DNA of 64,000 nucleotides from Erinaceus europaeus (GCF_950295315.1 NC_080171.1:29270682-29334681), one strand, 5' to 3'; counted from the first letter of the stretch, positions 1-10,559 are shown. The notes: generated by a model not told the origin, from the letters alone. Numbers and translations are program-made.

Positions 1-60
1 CTGAGACCTTTGGGGCCTCGGGCATGAAAATCTTTCTGTATAATTATTAGTGCTATCTCT
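1..60 (-). mobile_element. SINE-C, cut by window edge
   Basis: The reverse complement carries the SINE-C head (AGATAGCACTAATAATTATAC) followed by TTTTCATGCCCGAGG. It lies in ISCA1 intron 1; the rest of the copy is outside the window. Confidence 0.7.
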
Positions 61-85
61 CCACTCTGGAAGATATTTTTAACAT

Positions 86-225
86 TAAAAGTAAGGGGTC
101 GCTGGGTCCATGCTCCCAGAGGGATAGAGAATGGGAAAGCTATCGGGGGAGGGGGTGGGATATGGAGATTGGTCGGTGGGAATTGTGTGGGGTTGTACCC
201 CTCCTACCCTATGGTTTTGTTAAAA

Positions 226-268
<43 letters not shown>

Positions 269-281
269 AAGTAAGGGGTCG
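86..281 (+). mobile_element. 5'-truncated L1-A 3' end with 16 bp target duplication
   Basis: About 165 bp of L1-A 3'UTR (from GGGTCCATGCTCCCAGAG to TATGGTTTTGTTAAAATAAA) ends in a (TAAA)n tail of about ten units. A perfect 16 bp duplication, TAAAAGTAAGGGGTCG, flanks it at 86-101 and 266-281. The L1 therefore landed at the very 5' end of the SINE-A that follows. Confidence 0.85.
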
Positions 282-586
282 GACGGTAGGTCAGTAGGTT
301 AAGTGCACATGGTGCCAAGCACAAGGACTGGCTTAAGGATCCCAGTTCAAGCCCCTGGCTCCCCACCTACAGGAGCATTGCTTTGTCAGCAGTGAAGCAG
401 GTCTGGAGGTGTCTATCTTTCTCTCCCCCTCTCTGTCTTCCCTTCCTCTCAATTTCTCTCTGTCCTATCCAACAACAATGACAGCAGTAACAACAACGAT
501 AACAAGAGCAACAAAAGGGACAAAATGGCCTTCCAGAGCAGTGGGCAGGCAAGGAGCCCCAGCAATAACACTGCAGGCAAAAACAT
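277..586 (+). mobile_element. SINE-A, long form
   Basis: Head GTAGGTCAGTAGGTTAAGTG, pyrimidine-rich body, CCTATCCAACAACAATG, and long-form tail ending ATAACACTGCAGGCAAAAAC. Confidence 0.85.
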
Positions 587-591
587 AATAG

Positions 592-740
592 TAGAGCTGG
601 AGAGAGAGTTTACCAGCTGGGATGCATGCCTCGCTATTCATGTAGCCCCGGTTTGAATCCCAGCACGACATGGGAGTGTTGTGGCACCAGGGGAAGCACT
701 GGTGCTTTGGTATCTCTTCCTCTCTGTCTCTGAAAAACTT
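592..740 (+). mobile_element. SINE-E, diverged
   Basis: It has the box GGTTTGAATCCCAGCACGAC and the downstream motif GGAAGCACTGGTGCTTTGG. The head has drifted, so the family call is moderate. Confidence 0.55.
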
Positions 741-744
741 GACC

Positions 745-876
745 TGGGACCTCGTGATGGTGCACCTAATTTGTGTGCACATTTTATAATGCACAAGGAT
801 CTGGGTTCAAACCCTCATCCTCCATCTGTAGGGGGAAGCTTCACAAGCAGTGTTGCAGGTGTATCTCTATTTATTT
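745..876 (+). mobile_element. SINE-B, 5' two thirds
   Basis: GGTGCACCTAATTTGTGTGC, GGGTTCAAACCCTCATCC and GGGGGAAGCTTCACAAGCAG are in SINE-B order. The copy is cut at 876 by an opposing SINE-A. Confidence 0.65.
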
Positions 877-1135
877 TGCCACCAGGGTTATTGCTGGGAT
901 TCGGTGCTAGCACTATGAATCCTCTGCTCTTGGTGGCCATTTTTTCCTTTTCTCTCTCTCTCTCCTATTTTGTTTGATAGTAGAGAGAAATTGAGAGGGG
1001 AGGGCAAGATAGGGAGGAAAAGAGAAAAAGATAAGCATCTGTAGATGCTTCATACCACCACCAACCCCTCATGTGGGGGGTAGTGACTCGAACCCAGGTC
1101 CTTGCACATGATAATCTTTGCACTCATGCCAATTC
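877..1135 (-). mobile_element. SINE-A long form
   Basis: Reads as reverse complement: CCACCAGGGTTATTGCTGGG at the tail end and GGGTAGTGACTCGAACCCAG at the box B end. Confidence 0.75.
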
Positions 1136-1249
1136 CAAGGGAGAAAAAAAAGAATTCCTTGAACTGAGTAGTGCTTGTGCTTGTATAATATTAATAAATA
1201 TTATAAATTTGTCATGAATTTGCTAGCAGTAAATTAAAAAGATGGAAGA

Positions 1250-1365
1250 CTTGGAGGTAGATAGCATAATGGTTATGCAGACTCTCATGCCTGAGTCTCT
1301 GAGGTCCCAGAGTCAATCCCCCACACCACCACAAACCAGAGCTGAACAGTGCTCTAGGGGGAAAA
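1250..1365 (+). mobile_element. SINE-C
   Basis: GTAGATAGCATAATGGTTAT, a CAATCCCCCACACC box and GAGCTGAACAGTGCTCTAGG. It lies 45 bp upstream of the ISCA1 exon acceptor, so it sits very near the branch-point region. Confidence 0.8.
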
Positions 1366-1409
1366 AAAGGGTGCATGTATTGTAACTAAAATATTTTTCC
1401 TTTTTTTAG

Positions 1410-1463
1410 ACACCTTCAGCAGTAAACAAGATAAAGCAGCTTCTTAAAGATAAGCCTGAACAT
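1410..1463 (+). CDS. ISCA1: ISCA1 exon 2 (iron-sulfur cluster assembly 1)
   Basis: This 54-base exon encodes 18 residues, TPSAVNKIKQLLKDKPEH, corresponding to about residues 28-45 of the 129-residue ISCA1 protein. ISCA1 is a mitochondrial A-type Fe-S carrier that acts late in the pathway, helping to build [4Fe-4S] clusters for mitochondrial enzymes such as lipoate synthase and aconitase; this is known for the family. The exon is bounded by a polypyrimidine acceptor ending TTTTTTTAG at 1409 and a donor GTAAGT at 1464, and both junctions fall between codons (phase 0). Exon 1, which should hold the mitochondrial targeting segment, lies left of the window, so bases 1-1409 are intron 1. The exon has no frameshift or stop, and it splices in frame to 4624. 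Confidence 0.95.
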
Positions 1464-1957
1464 GTAAGTAAAACCAGTGTAATTAATTATTTAGTAAAAC
1501 ATTGAAGTATTTTCACAGTGGATGTATTTGTGGAAAATAGTATGTCATTAATAAGGGATTGTTTTGTTTTTCTGCTCATGACTTTCAATAATGCAGATTA
1601 TGTGACAGTAGAGTCAGTGGGGGGTGGGGAAAGGAGGGCATATGCTTTCATTCCATATTCTTCGTTGTCATTTTTCCTTCAAAGAGACGTCTGAGTGTCC
1701 CTCCAGAGATAGTCTGTCCATGTTATCTGCCTGCACCAGCGTGTCTCAGCTTTAGCACCACTGATGTTTTGTCTGGATAATTAACTCGTGGGGGGTTGTG
1801 GCAGGATGGTAAGTGGCCTCTGCAATTTTGCTAGTGGCACCGCCCCACTCCCGAGTTATGATGATCGGAGTTCTCTGAGGGACCCTGTTGGCCTCAATAT
1901 ACTTGTTACACTTTTTGTGTGGATCTTATTCATATGAGAGTTTTTCAGATATGCTAT

Positions 1958-2170
1958 AGTTGCTTTTTTCTTTTTCTTCCTTTCTTTCTTTAAATTGGAT
2001 AGAGACACATTAAGAAGGAAAGGGAACAGGAAAGAGGGGATGGGGGAGAGAGGTAGAGAGAGAGAGAGACACACACACCTACACCATTCATGAAGCTTTC
2101 CTCCTGCAGGAGTTTAACCCAAGTCTTTGAGCCTGCTCATCCTGCTCAGCCTGCACCACACTCAGCCCCT
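1958..2170 (-). mobile_element. SINE-B
   Basis: Reverse complement of a SINE-B tail (AAATTGGATAGAGACA) followed by a GAGA-rich body and CATTCATGAAGCTTTCCTCC. A short (AGAG)n/(AC)n expansion sits at about 2055-2078. Confidence 0.65.
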
Positions 2171-2239
2171 ATGGTTGCAATTTGATTTTTGCCCATCATA
2201 CTAGAGTTTGATGGTCTTTCCACAGCATTACATAAAGAT

Positions 2240-2500
2240 CATGGGGGGTGGGGGTGGGCAGTGGCGCACCAGGTTAAATGCACATAGTATGGAGCAGAAG
2301 GGCCCCTACAAGGATCCCAGTTGCAGAGAGGTCGCTTCACGAGTGGTGGAGCAGGTCTGCAGGTATCTCTCTGTCTCTCCCCCTCTTTATCTTCCTCATC
2401 CCTCTCAATTTCTCTCTGTCCTATCCAAAAAAAAAAAAAAAAATTGAAGGAATGGCTGCAGGACCAGTGTAGTAGCAATAACCCTGAAGGCAAATAATAG
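2240..2500 (+). mobile_element. SINE-A, long form
   Basis: GGGCAGTGGCGCACCAGGTT head, GGAGCAGGTCTGCAGG, CCTATCCAAAAA and a decayed long-form tail ending AATAACCCTGAAGGCAAATA. Confidence 0.8.
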
Positions 2501-3404
2501 TAAAGATTGTGCGTGCAGATCATTCAAGTCCATTCAGCAAGTTTGATTTATTTAAAACAGTCCCCATATTAAATGCTTCTTGAGTTGTTTTCATTTGTTG
2601 CTGCCACACATCACACACATAGTGTCTGATGTGCCGGGCACATTGTCCTGGAGGCCTGTGTAGGCAGCCTATGGTCCTAGACATAGACTTGTTGAGTGGG
2701 TAGTGTGGGTGTCCTCCTAATCTGACTGCCCTGTTCCTGTATACATTGGGGTACTGTAAATGACTTTCAAGTAATAAGACACTAATAATTAAGTAATTGG
2801 ACTACAGAGTAGGTTCTCAGGTTCTTTTGTACAACCTCCATTATAATGCAGTGGGAGTTACACATTTCTTCTAAGAAGTACTAAATGCTAAAATATAGCA
2901 GGGTTGGACTGGCAAAATAATCAGTGTTATCTTGGAATGGGTTTGGACTGATGTCTAGAGTATAGTAGACCCTATGAAACAGGACTGCAGCGTGGCAGGT
3001 TTGAGAGCTGCTTGTGTGTGTTGGCGAGAGAGGGGTTAAGTAAGTGATGGCTTCACTGGTACAGTTTATAGGCCACAAATCCCCTTCCCCAAACTCCAGC
3101 TTCCTAAAGCTATGTTTTCACATACTTTTTATGTCTCTATAGATTCCTAGTAACTGAACTGTGTGCTTGTTTAGGCTTTCCTGTTTACAAAGAGTAAAAG
3201 CTAAGCTAAACAAATACTTGTGTGCATCCAAAATTTCAACTTGGCAATTGATTATTTATCTTGCTGAACATGTGAAGTCTCTTTACACATTCTCTGTGCT
3301 GTCACTCTGAAGATGAATCAAACTGTAGCATTAACGCCTCCTAAAGATGGAAGACACTGGATGCTTCAGCTCAGCAGAACTCCTAGGCAGCTTAATAGAA
3401 TTCT
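2501..3404. other. ISCA1 intron 2, no recognisable feature
   Basis: About 0.9 kb of mid-GC sequence in which I see no exon with both splice sites and no repeat of the families listed. It may contain older mammalian repeats too decayed to recognise by eye. Confidence 0.5.
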
Positions 3405-3570
3405 GACTCCCAGGCTGGTGAAATAGCTAGCTTACTTGAATAGCTGCTTTGCCATGTGCATAACCCAGGTTCAAACCCAGCCCCCACTACACAGAAGGAA
3501 ACTCCAGTGCTATGATGTATCTGCGTGTCTCCCTCTTCCCCCCACCCCCCTTCTCCTCCCCTTGCCATCT
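3405..3570 (+). mobile_element. SINE-E
   Basis: AGCTGCTTTGCCATGTGCAT, GGTTCAAACCCAGCCCCCAC and GAAGGAAACTCCAGTGCTAT are in the family order. Confidence 0.8.
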
Positions 3571-3577
3571 TTAAAAA

Positions 3578-3822
3578 GGGGGGGGGGGTGACAGTAGCGC
3601 AGTGGGTTAAGCACATGTGAAGCAGGTCTGCAGGTCTGTCTCTCCCCCTCTCTATCTTCCCCTCTTCTCTCAATATCCAACAACAACGGCAACTATGACA
3701 ACAATAACAATAAAATAATAAACAAGGGCACCAAAAATGGGGAAAATGGCCTCCGGAAGCAGTGGATTCATGGTGCAGGCACCGAGCACCAGCAATAACC
3801 CTGGAGGCAAAAAAAAAAAAAA
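3578..3822 (+). mobile_element. SINE-A, internally deleted
   Basis: The head GACAGTAGCGCAGTGGGTTA runs directly into GAAGCAGGTCTGCAGG, so the box B to CACCTGCAGG segment is missing. The long-form tail ATAACCCTGGAGGCAAAAA is intact. Confidence 0.8.
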
Positions 3823-4119
3823 AAAAAGAAAGTCTAACTCATTCTCTTCATTTTCTCCCACTTCATAGTTTAAAGCACTGGAGTAGTAAATGTTATGTAA
3901 GCATCGTTTCAAATGTTTTTGAAATCTAATCACTTGAGATGATGATGTCTTAAGTGAGGAAAACAAAGCAGGTATTTCTACTGTAACAAAGACTGGAGAA
4001 AATGTAAACTTTTTGTAGGGTAGTGACTGGGTTAGAGACTTTTTTCTTTTTTTTTTTTTCCTTGTTTTTTGTTCTCTTTTTTTTTTTTATATATTCCTAC
4101 AAACTGTGTTTGTACTGTA

Positions 4120-4235
4120 AATTTTTAAAGATCTACTTGTTTATTAATAAGAAAATGACAGGGAGATAGAGCGAGCCAGAGCATCAAAGGAGTGAATTCT
4201 GGACCTCAGGCTTGAGAGTCCAAGGCCTGACCTGG
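4120..4235 (-). mobile_element. SINE-D, diverged
   Basis: TTTATTAATAAGAAAATGAC, then CAGAGCATCA and GGACCTCAGGCTTGAGAGTC, as in other minus SINE-D copies. Confidence 0.6.
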
Positions 4236-4350
4236 GGAATCAGCATATTGGCTCTGCAAAAGACTTTCATGCTTGAGGCTCTGAACCCTCAGGTTCAATC
4301 CCTAGCCTAGAATAATAAGCCCAGAGGGGAGCAATGCTCTGATTTAAAAG
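4236..4350 (+). mobile_element. SINE-C, diverged
   Basis: TGCAAAAGACTTTCATGCTT, CAGGTTCAATCCCTAGCC and GCAATGCTCTG. Confidence 0.65.
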
Positions 4351-4623
4351 AAAAAAATTAAATTAAAAAAAAGAAGCAAGGGAAGGAAAGCAAGTGTCCA
4401 AATCCTTATCCGCTTCACCACTTCCCAGACCTCGTAGTTAAACTTTTAGAATACTTGTTCCCATCCACTTTTACTTCCTAAATAGACATCTTAGAACAGA
4501 AATCTGATGTTTATCTTGCTTATGGAGAAATGTTGAATGATATCAAATAGCCATGGTTTTTATTACGTAACTTTTAATGTGTACTACCTTAAAATTGGGT
4601 CTATATTTACATTGCTTTTTCAG

Positions 4624-4729
4624 GTAGGTGTGAAAGTTGGTGTCCGAACCAGGGGTTGCAATGGCCTTTCTTACACTCTTGAATATACAAAGACAAAAGG
4701 AGATTCTGATGAAGAAGTTGTTCAAGATG
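4624..4729 (+). CDS. ISCA1: ISCA1 exon 3, first cluster-ligand cysteine
   Basis: This 106-base exon encodes residues 46 to about 81 of ISCA1 and carries the RGCNGLSYTLEY signature. Cys57 in that motif is the first of three conserved cysteines that bind the Fe-S cluster in A-type carriers. The acceptor is CTTTTTCAG at 4623 and the donor GTGAGT starts at 4730. The exon begins in phase 0 and ends in phase 1, after the G of a glycine codon, which exon 4 completes. The segment EEVVQDG has Val where I recall Ile in human, a conservative change. Purifying selection is evident: nearly every residue matches my memory of human ISCA1, while the surrounding introns are full of SINEs. Confidence 0.96.
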
Positions 4730-4981
4730 GTGAGTTTGGGGCAGAGTTTTCTGAAAACTTCATTTTGTCTAAAGTATTAAGCCCTATACAGCATGAAGAG
4801 TAGTAACCCTGGTAGGTGTGGCATACATGCTGCTTGTCCTGTTGTGAGATCAGGAAGAAACGATAGACTTTTGTGTCTGACTTTTGTGTCTTAACGGGAG
4901 TTAAGTGTATATACAGGAGCAGAATGGAAATGATAAGGAATGTCCCCACTTTGCAGTTGAAATTGAGGTGTGAAAAGGTTA

Positions 4982-5097
4982 GGGTCGGGAGACAGTTTAA
5001 TGGTTATGCAAAAGACTCCCATGCCTGAGGCTCTGAGGTTCTAGGTTTAATCCCCAGCACCACCATAATCCAGAGCTAAACAGTGCTCTGGTATTTA
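4982..5097 (+). mobile_element. SINE-C
   Basis: GGGAGACAGTTTAATGGTTA, CCCCAGCACCACCATAATCC and AACAGTGCTCTGG, with a poly-A run after it. Confidence 0.85.
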
Positions 5098-5626
5098 AAA
5101 AAAAAAAAAGATTAAGTCATGCCCAAGGTCACATAACTAGTAAGTAAGTCACTTCTGAAAAGTTGAATCTAGTCTAGGCTACTTCAAAAGCTGCCTCTTC
5201 ATTATTAAGATAGATTAGTGGATTCACTAACTGGTTTCAGTTATAAAAGGTCATCATCATTTTGTACAAAAAGATTGTTAAATGATGAAACTTCCAAGTG
5301 AACTGTCCATTTTTCTGAGAAGCCACAATTGGATATCCACATCAAGTAATGTCATCTCCGGCTTTGTATCATCAGTCTGCCTGCCCAAGAGAACAGAGCT
5401 ACTGTGGTGTCCTGATTGGTCTCACCAAACTAGACCCATATCACAGTTCACTCAGGGTGTCTTTAGGCTGACCAGTTTATTCAGAACAGATGCCACTACA
5501 GGGTTTTCGTGAAGGTTACTCATTACATCTTTATAAAACCTTGGTGCAGTGAAGAGAAGATTTGAATTGTCATAGATTTTTGTCTGTATACAGCTGTCCA
5601 GCCTAATGCAATTTTTTTTGTCCATC
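5098..5626. other. ISCA1 intron 3, no recognisable feature
   Basis: I see no exon and no member of the listed repeat families here. A 76-codon open frame at 5282-5512 has no splice sites or conserved motif that would support it. Confidence 0.5.
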
Positions 5627-5850
5627 CCTGCCCCCCCCCCTTCATTTTATTTGACAGGACAGAGAGAAATTGAGAGGGGAGGGAGGAAGGGAAAAAGGTA
5701 GATACCTGCAGACTTGCTTCACCACTTGTGAAACCTCCCCTCGGCAGGTGGGGAGCAGGGGCTAGAACTGGCATACTTGAGCGGGTCCTTGCACATAGTA
5801 CTGTATGTACTTAACCGGGTACACCACTGCCCTGCCCCCCTGCCCCCAGC
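5627..5850 (-). mobile_element. SINE-A
   Basis: TATTTGACAGGACAGAGAGA, CTGCAGACTTGCTTCACCAC and GTACTTAACCGGGTACACCA. The head-proximal end is followed by C-rich slippage tracts. Confidence 0.8.
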
Positions 5851-6064
5851 TTAATACAACTGGTTGCATGTAGATATGGGAGAGGAGACAGAAAAGATAT
5901 TGAGCTCTAAAGCCATTCAAGGAAGTAACAAGGCAGAGTCACAAATTTCCTGTCTGACTTTTATTATTGGTTACTATTTAAAGTTCACTTGTGCTTTGAA
6001 CAGGTGCCCTGAGGGATGTGGGCTTTGTGTGACTTGTGTTTTCTTCTCTCCCCCCCCTTCCCAG

Positions 6065-6213
6065 GAGTCAGAGTGTTTATCGAAAAGAAAGCACAACTAA
6101 CACTTTTAGGAACAGAAATGGACTATGTTGAAGACAAATTATCCAGTGAGTTTGTGTTCAATAACCCAAACATCAAAGGAACATGTGGCTGTGGAGAAAG
6201 CTTTAATATTTGA
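6065..6213 (+). CDS. ISCA1: ISCA1 exon 4, C-terminal cysteines and stop
   Basis: The last coding exon opens in phase 1, completing the glycine codon begun at 4729, after the acceptor CCCCCCCTTCCCAG ending at 6064. It encodes the final 48 residues of ISCA1 and stops at TGA 6211-6213. Visible are the core strand VRVFIEKKAQ, the TEMDYVEDKL turn and the C-terminal GTCGCGESF motif. Cys121 and Cys123 in that motif complete the three-cysteine ligand set with Cys57. With the two exons above, 102 of the expected 129 residues are present without any break, so the gene looks functional. The polypyrimidine tract includes a run of C that could vary in length between individuals. Confidence 0.97.
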
Positions 6214-7340
6214 CTTCCTAGAACTACTCTGGCTGCAAAGCCCTGGAAAGTGGAAGCCCTGGGCTTGCTGAAGAAATGATGTGACACAGATGCCTAAGGT
6301 TTATAGTGTATGGCTGCCTTATGAGGATAATAAAGTGACTCATTTTGAAAACGAAGCTAGTGTGCTAGATTCTAGAAGTGATCTTTGCATTTGTTTTGGG
6401 GGACAGAAAGTTTATAAACCATCTCTTTATTTGGGCCACCTTTCTGTTCAATAAAATTAAGGGGAGGAAGGGGAGAAAAAAAAAAAAAAGCCCAACTCTT
6501 CACATAACTCTTTAGTTCACTCTCTTAGAACCAGTTTTGTGAAAGTTGCTTTCCTAGATGGACTCTGGTCCATCGAGTGCATTGAGTGCATTCTTAGTCG
6601 GCATGCACTCAGTAGCTTTGAATGACTTGGGTGTGAGTTTCCCGGTCAGATTCATAGAACTCAGACATGGGAAGTCCTGGCTGCTGGTATGGCACATTGT
6701 TTTTCCAGCCAAACTTGACATTATTCAAAATTTCATTATCAATATACCTTGTTTGCTTAGCCATTGGCAGTGCCAGTCATGAGAGGAAAGCATTAGACAA
6801 AGATTTCCTTGACCTCTGGTACAAAATAGTTCTGAGTGATGGGAACAAAAATGAGAAACTGCCTGTTTTCACTCATTTCTTCTGCCATCTTAAATGTCTG
6901 TTTAAAAGATGTGTGATCTCAAACTGACATAGATGCTTTTAGTTGTGAGGTCTCTTAAAAGCAGATTTGGGGGTTCAGAAGTGGGGAGGGAGAAAAACCA
7001 AGGGGCAGTTGGGGACATTAAGGCCCTGTGTGGGAGGAGTAGGATGGCAGCATGATTTGGTGGAGGGTGAGATGTGCTGACACCTTTCTTGGGGGAAAGT
7101 AGAAATGTGCCTTCTGTCAGCAAGTCTGTAAGTCAACATTCACTCAGTAGAGTGATACTGCATGTAGCAGGGGAAAGGAACCATCTAGCAAAACCCCAGG
7201 GAAACTGAAAGGTCTTAACCTGCCTTCGCACTGCAGACTGGGAAGGGCCAAAACCAGGACCATTCATCCTCATGTTCCTTCTTGGTAGGTCACATACCAT
7301 CTGTGAGATAAGCAGTGAAAGTAAGGGCCTGACTTCTCTT

Positions 7341-7445
7341 AAGTCTGGTCAACTTTTTTTTTTTTCTTTCACTTTTTTTTTTATTGGGGAATTAATGTTT
7401 TACATTCAACAGTAAGTACAATAGTTAGTAAGTCTGGTCAACTTT
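7341..7445 (-). mobile_element. Very short L1-B insertion inside the ISCA1 3'UTR
   Basis: About 73 bp (7357-7429) match the extreme 3' end of L1-B in reverse complement, from the T-tract through ATTAATGTTTTACATTCAAC. A perfect 16 bp duplication, AAGTCTGGTCAACTTT, lies at 7341-7356 and 7430-7445. This is a clear, severely 5'-truncated retrotransposition event. Confidence 0.93.
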
Positions 7446-7964
7446 CTGAGAAGAATTCTTTGTAGTTTGATAGAGGTCATTTTTTATTTTATTTATAGTG
7501 AGAAGAATATTTAAAACCCCTTTTATGTGAATTACTGTCTTGGTGTATAGTAGCAGGGAAGAATATAAGAGCCCAAAATTATTTTTTTTGAATCCTCTAT
7601 ATTCCTGAAATAAAACATGGGATTTTTTTTTTTTTCTTATTCTTAATGTATACTTTCAGGACCCTAAGTCTAGTTGCTAAAATTGTACCTAATATTCTTT
7701 TTACCCTCTTTAACAGTGTTCCTTTTGTCAGTAAGTGATGAATTTTCCTGGGATTGAGTGTTTATGAGTTGGCATATGTGCTTTTGCTAAAAGCTGAACC
7801 TCACAAATTGAAGTAGCTGAGTTCCTTTGTCACATTTACTAAAAGTAGCTGGCACCGAATGTGCCACCTAGAGCTTTATGTAAATGCTTATGAGTTTGTA
7901 TCACTAATACAATTGTCAATCCACTTTTAATTTGTGCAATACTGTACATGTGTAGAGATTGGTC

Positions 7965-7970
7965 AATAAA
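7965..7970 (+). terminator. Distal polyadenylation signal of ISCA1
   Basis: Canonical AATAAA about 1.75 kb after the stop codon and about 70 bp before the downstream SINE-B. It is the last signal before repeat DNA resumes. Confidence 0.6.
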
Positions 7971-8036
7971 GTGTGGCTTCTATGGTTATACAGTTGCCTT
8001 TCCTTTTGATGGAGGAGGGTTTGGAAATAGCCAATA

Positions 8037-8256
8037 TAACTGCAGATAATAGGGACTGGTTGGTGGCACACCTGGTTGAGCGCACATGTTACAGTGCTCA
8101 AGGACCTGGATTCGAGCCCACTCCCCACCTGCAGAGGGAAAATTTGCAAGTGGTGAAGCAGTGCTGCAGGTGTCTCTCCTCTGTCTCTCCTACCCTCTCA
8201 ATTTCTGGCTCTCTCCAGTAAATAAAGAAAATTTAAAAAATAATTGCAGATAATAA
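8037..8256 (+). mobile_element. SINE-B with target duplication
   Basis: Full copy from GGGACTGGTTGGTGGCACAC to the A-rich tail. Near-perfect 15 bp flanks, TAACTGCAGATAATA and TAATTGCAGATAATA, show a fairly recent insertion just past the ISCA1 3' end. Confidence 0.9.
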
Positions 8257-8261
8257 TAGCT

Positions 8262-8512
8262 ACTTTCTTTTTTCCCCTTTTGTTCTTGTTTATCATTTTT
8301 GTTATTGTTATTGCTGTCATTGCCATTGGATAGGACAGAGAAATGGAGAGAGGAAGGGAAGACGGGAAGAGAATGACAAACACCTGCCGACCTGCTTTAC
8401 CGCTTGTGAAGTGACCCCTGCTACAGGTGGGGGCTCGAACCGGAGCCTTATGCCGGTCGTTGGCGCTTCATGCCACTTGCGCTTAGCCCGCTGCGCTACC
8501 GCCCAGCCCCCA
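8262..8512 (-). mobile_element. SINE-A
   Basis: Clean head GCGCTTAGCCCGCTGCGCTA and box region GGGGGCTCGAACCGGAGCC in reverse orientation. Confidence 0.9.
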
Positions 8513-8527
8513 GCTGTCTTCTTTTCT

Positions 8528-8935
8528 TTTTTTTATTATTTATTTTTTATTTAAGAAAGGATAAATTAACAAAACCATAGGGTAGGAGGGGTACAACTCC
8601 ACACAATTCCCACCACCCAATCTCCATATCCCACCCCCTCCCCCGATAGCTTTCCCATTCTCTATCCCTCTGGGAGCATGGACCCAGGGTCATTGTGGGT
8701 TGCGGAAGGTGGAAGGTCTGGCTTCTGTAATTGCTTCCCCGCTGAACATGGGCGTTGACTGGTCGGTCCATACTCCCAGTCTGCCTCTCTCTTTCCCTAG
8801 TAAGGTGGGTCTCTGGGGAAGTGGAGCTCCAGGACACATTGGTGGGGTCTTCAGTCTAGGGAAGCCTGGCTGGCATCCTGATGGCACCTGGAACAATCAT
8901 GGTCCCAAAGGTTGGAATAGTGGAGAGGAAGTGTT
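8528..8935 (-). mobile_element. L1-A 3'UTR
   Basis: Reverse complement of the L1-A 3' end, from the T/A-rich tail at 8528 (TTTAAGAAAGGATAAATTAA) through CACAATTCCCACCACCCAAT to the segment GGCTGGCATCCTGATGGCAC. The same block occurs at 47591-47945 on the plus strand. Confidence 0.88.
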
Positions 8936-9589
8936 GGGGGGGGGGGTACTCACTGCAAACTCTAGTGTACTTCTGCTTTCAGGTATATATTTTGCATTAG
9001 TGTATGGATATGTGTGAACATATGCTCTCTCTCACAGAACCTGGTCTGTATCTAGATTTTGGGACTTTGTTAGAAAGTGAACCACCTGGGATGGAATTAG
9101 AGAATACTATGAAAGGAAAGGTCTCACCCGAGTAATGAAGCTAAAGGGTTGTCATTCCACACGTGTAGTCTCTGGACACAGTCTGAGCTGAAGCATGTTG
9201 AGGTGGCAATCGTTGTGTTGATTAGGTTGCGATCGGCAGATGCAATATTATTTTATATGGATTGGGAGAGGCATGTGGGAAAGTGGGCCCTATCCTAAGG
9301 TTCCAGGACTGGGGGAAGTAGGGGCTCTATAGTGGAGATGTGAGGTTCCTGCTGTCTTAGGGTTCCAAAAAACAATGGATAGTTAACGTTATCATCACAT
9401 TATTTGTTAATTGGGTTAACTTTGAAAAGTCCTTTTGTTAGGGTTTGCTGTACAGTACCCAGTATCTTATATAACTGTGCCACTGGTTACTTCTGATCTA
9501 CTTAGTCTAGGCTTTTGAGAGAGTCCGCATATCAAACATACAGCCTATATGTTGAAAAGACTCAGTCTGTGTTTTAAAAACTTCGAGAC
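8936..9589 (-). mobile_element. Probable internal continuation of the L1-A 3' region
   Basis: It directly continues the L1-A copy and contains no other known family or open frame. I assign it to the same element by position only. It could instead be unique DNA. Confidence 0.35.
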
Positions 9590-10005
9590 ATACAATTAAT
9601 TAGTGATGTATATGACTACACTTTACTAGGAGTGTACATAAACACCATTCCCACCACCAAAAGACTGTGACCCATCTCTCCCTCCCTCCCACCCACCCCC
9701 CACCGGCCCAGGCAGCCGCAGGTCCACCCCCCCTCACCACAGGGTTTTTACTTTGGTGCCCTATGTCCTATTTTCTAACCAGCTCACCTGTCACCCTCCA
9801 GTTTTCTCCACCCACCCAATTCTGTCCACTCTTAGTTGTTGCATTCTCCATGCAGTTTATTCACTCAACCATTCTTGATTGCTTGGCACTAGGGTCTTCC
9901 TCATTCCTTTTCGTCAACCTTGTCTTTTCTCTATTTTTCCCTATAGGGCTCATCCACCTTGTCCAGACTAATCCCTTCACCTTCCCACACACATTTCTTC
10001 CTTAC
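9590..10005 (-). mobile_element. Old L1-type 3'UTR
   Basis: The motif ACATAAACACCATTCCCACC followed by a C-rich stretch and CCCACCCAATTCTGTCC resembles the 3'UTR of older mammalian L1 copies read in reverse. The 143-codon open frame here (9667-10098) is a by-product of T/C-rich composition. Confidence 0.45.
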
Positions 10006-10014
10006 TTTCTCCAG

Positions 10015-10150
10015 TTTTTTCTTTTCTTTCTTTTTTTAACCAGAACACTGCTCAGTTCTAACTTATGGTGGTTGAGGGGATTGAACCTGGGACTTTGAAG
10101 CCTCAGGCATGAGAGTCTCTTTGTATAACCATTATGCTAGCTACTCCTGC
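10015..10150 (-). mobile_element. SINE-C
   Basis: AACCAGAACACTGCTCAGTT, GGGGATTGAACCTGGGACTT and AACCATTATGCTAGCTAC. Confidence 0.88.
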
Positions 10151-10559
10151 CTTCTTCTTCTCTTTCTCTAGTGTTTTTACTCCTCCCTGGAATGCCCCTT
10201 CAAGAAAGTTCTTAACAGTTAATTTCAAGCATGTCCATAAACACGTGCTCTATACCAGCCCAAGGGGTTCACTGATGACCAAAGATAGTCCCAACCTCAA
10301 AGATCTTCACACTAAAAGACCACTGATGAAGAGAACATAGTTAAATGCCGCCAATAGCTCAGATTTATTGTGTTCCAGTCCGCATGGCCTGCACAGCAAT
10401 CCTACAAAGTACGTCTGGCTACTGGTTTTTCACAGATGAGAAGCTAAAGCTCAGCATGAATATGATAGTTGGCCAAAACAGCCAGCGGCCATATCAGAGT
10501 TAGGACCCATACCATCTGTCTCTAACCTGTGATGGTAGCAGCCAGGTCGAGAGACTGTG
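10151..10559. other. No recognisable feature
   Basis: Mid-GC intergenic DNA without a supported exon or repeat. It contains a short stretch resembling an old mammalian repeat (GTTCCAGTCCGCATGGCC) that I cannot name. Confidence 0.4.

Larger units (their letters stand above)
6214..7985 (+). other. ISCA1: ISCA1 3' untranslated region (inferred extent)
   Basis: About 1.8 kb follows the stop. AATAAA signals at 6329-6334, 7609-7614 and 7965-7970, plus one in TTCAATAAAATT near 6450, suggest alternative 3' ends. The last signal, in GGTCAATAAAGTGTGG, is followed by a T/G-rich stretch and then by a SINE-B, which makes it a natural distal end. The region is poor in SINEs compared with all flanking DNA, as expected for exonic sequence. 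The exact cleavage points are inferred. Confidence 0.65.

Noticed and set aside
9667..10098. 143-codon frame rich in Phe, Leu and Pro
   Set aside because: It spans T/C-rich L1-like 3'UTR and the start of a SINE-C, with no conserved motif or splice sites.
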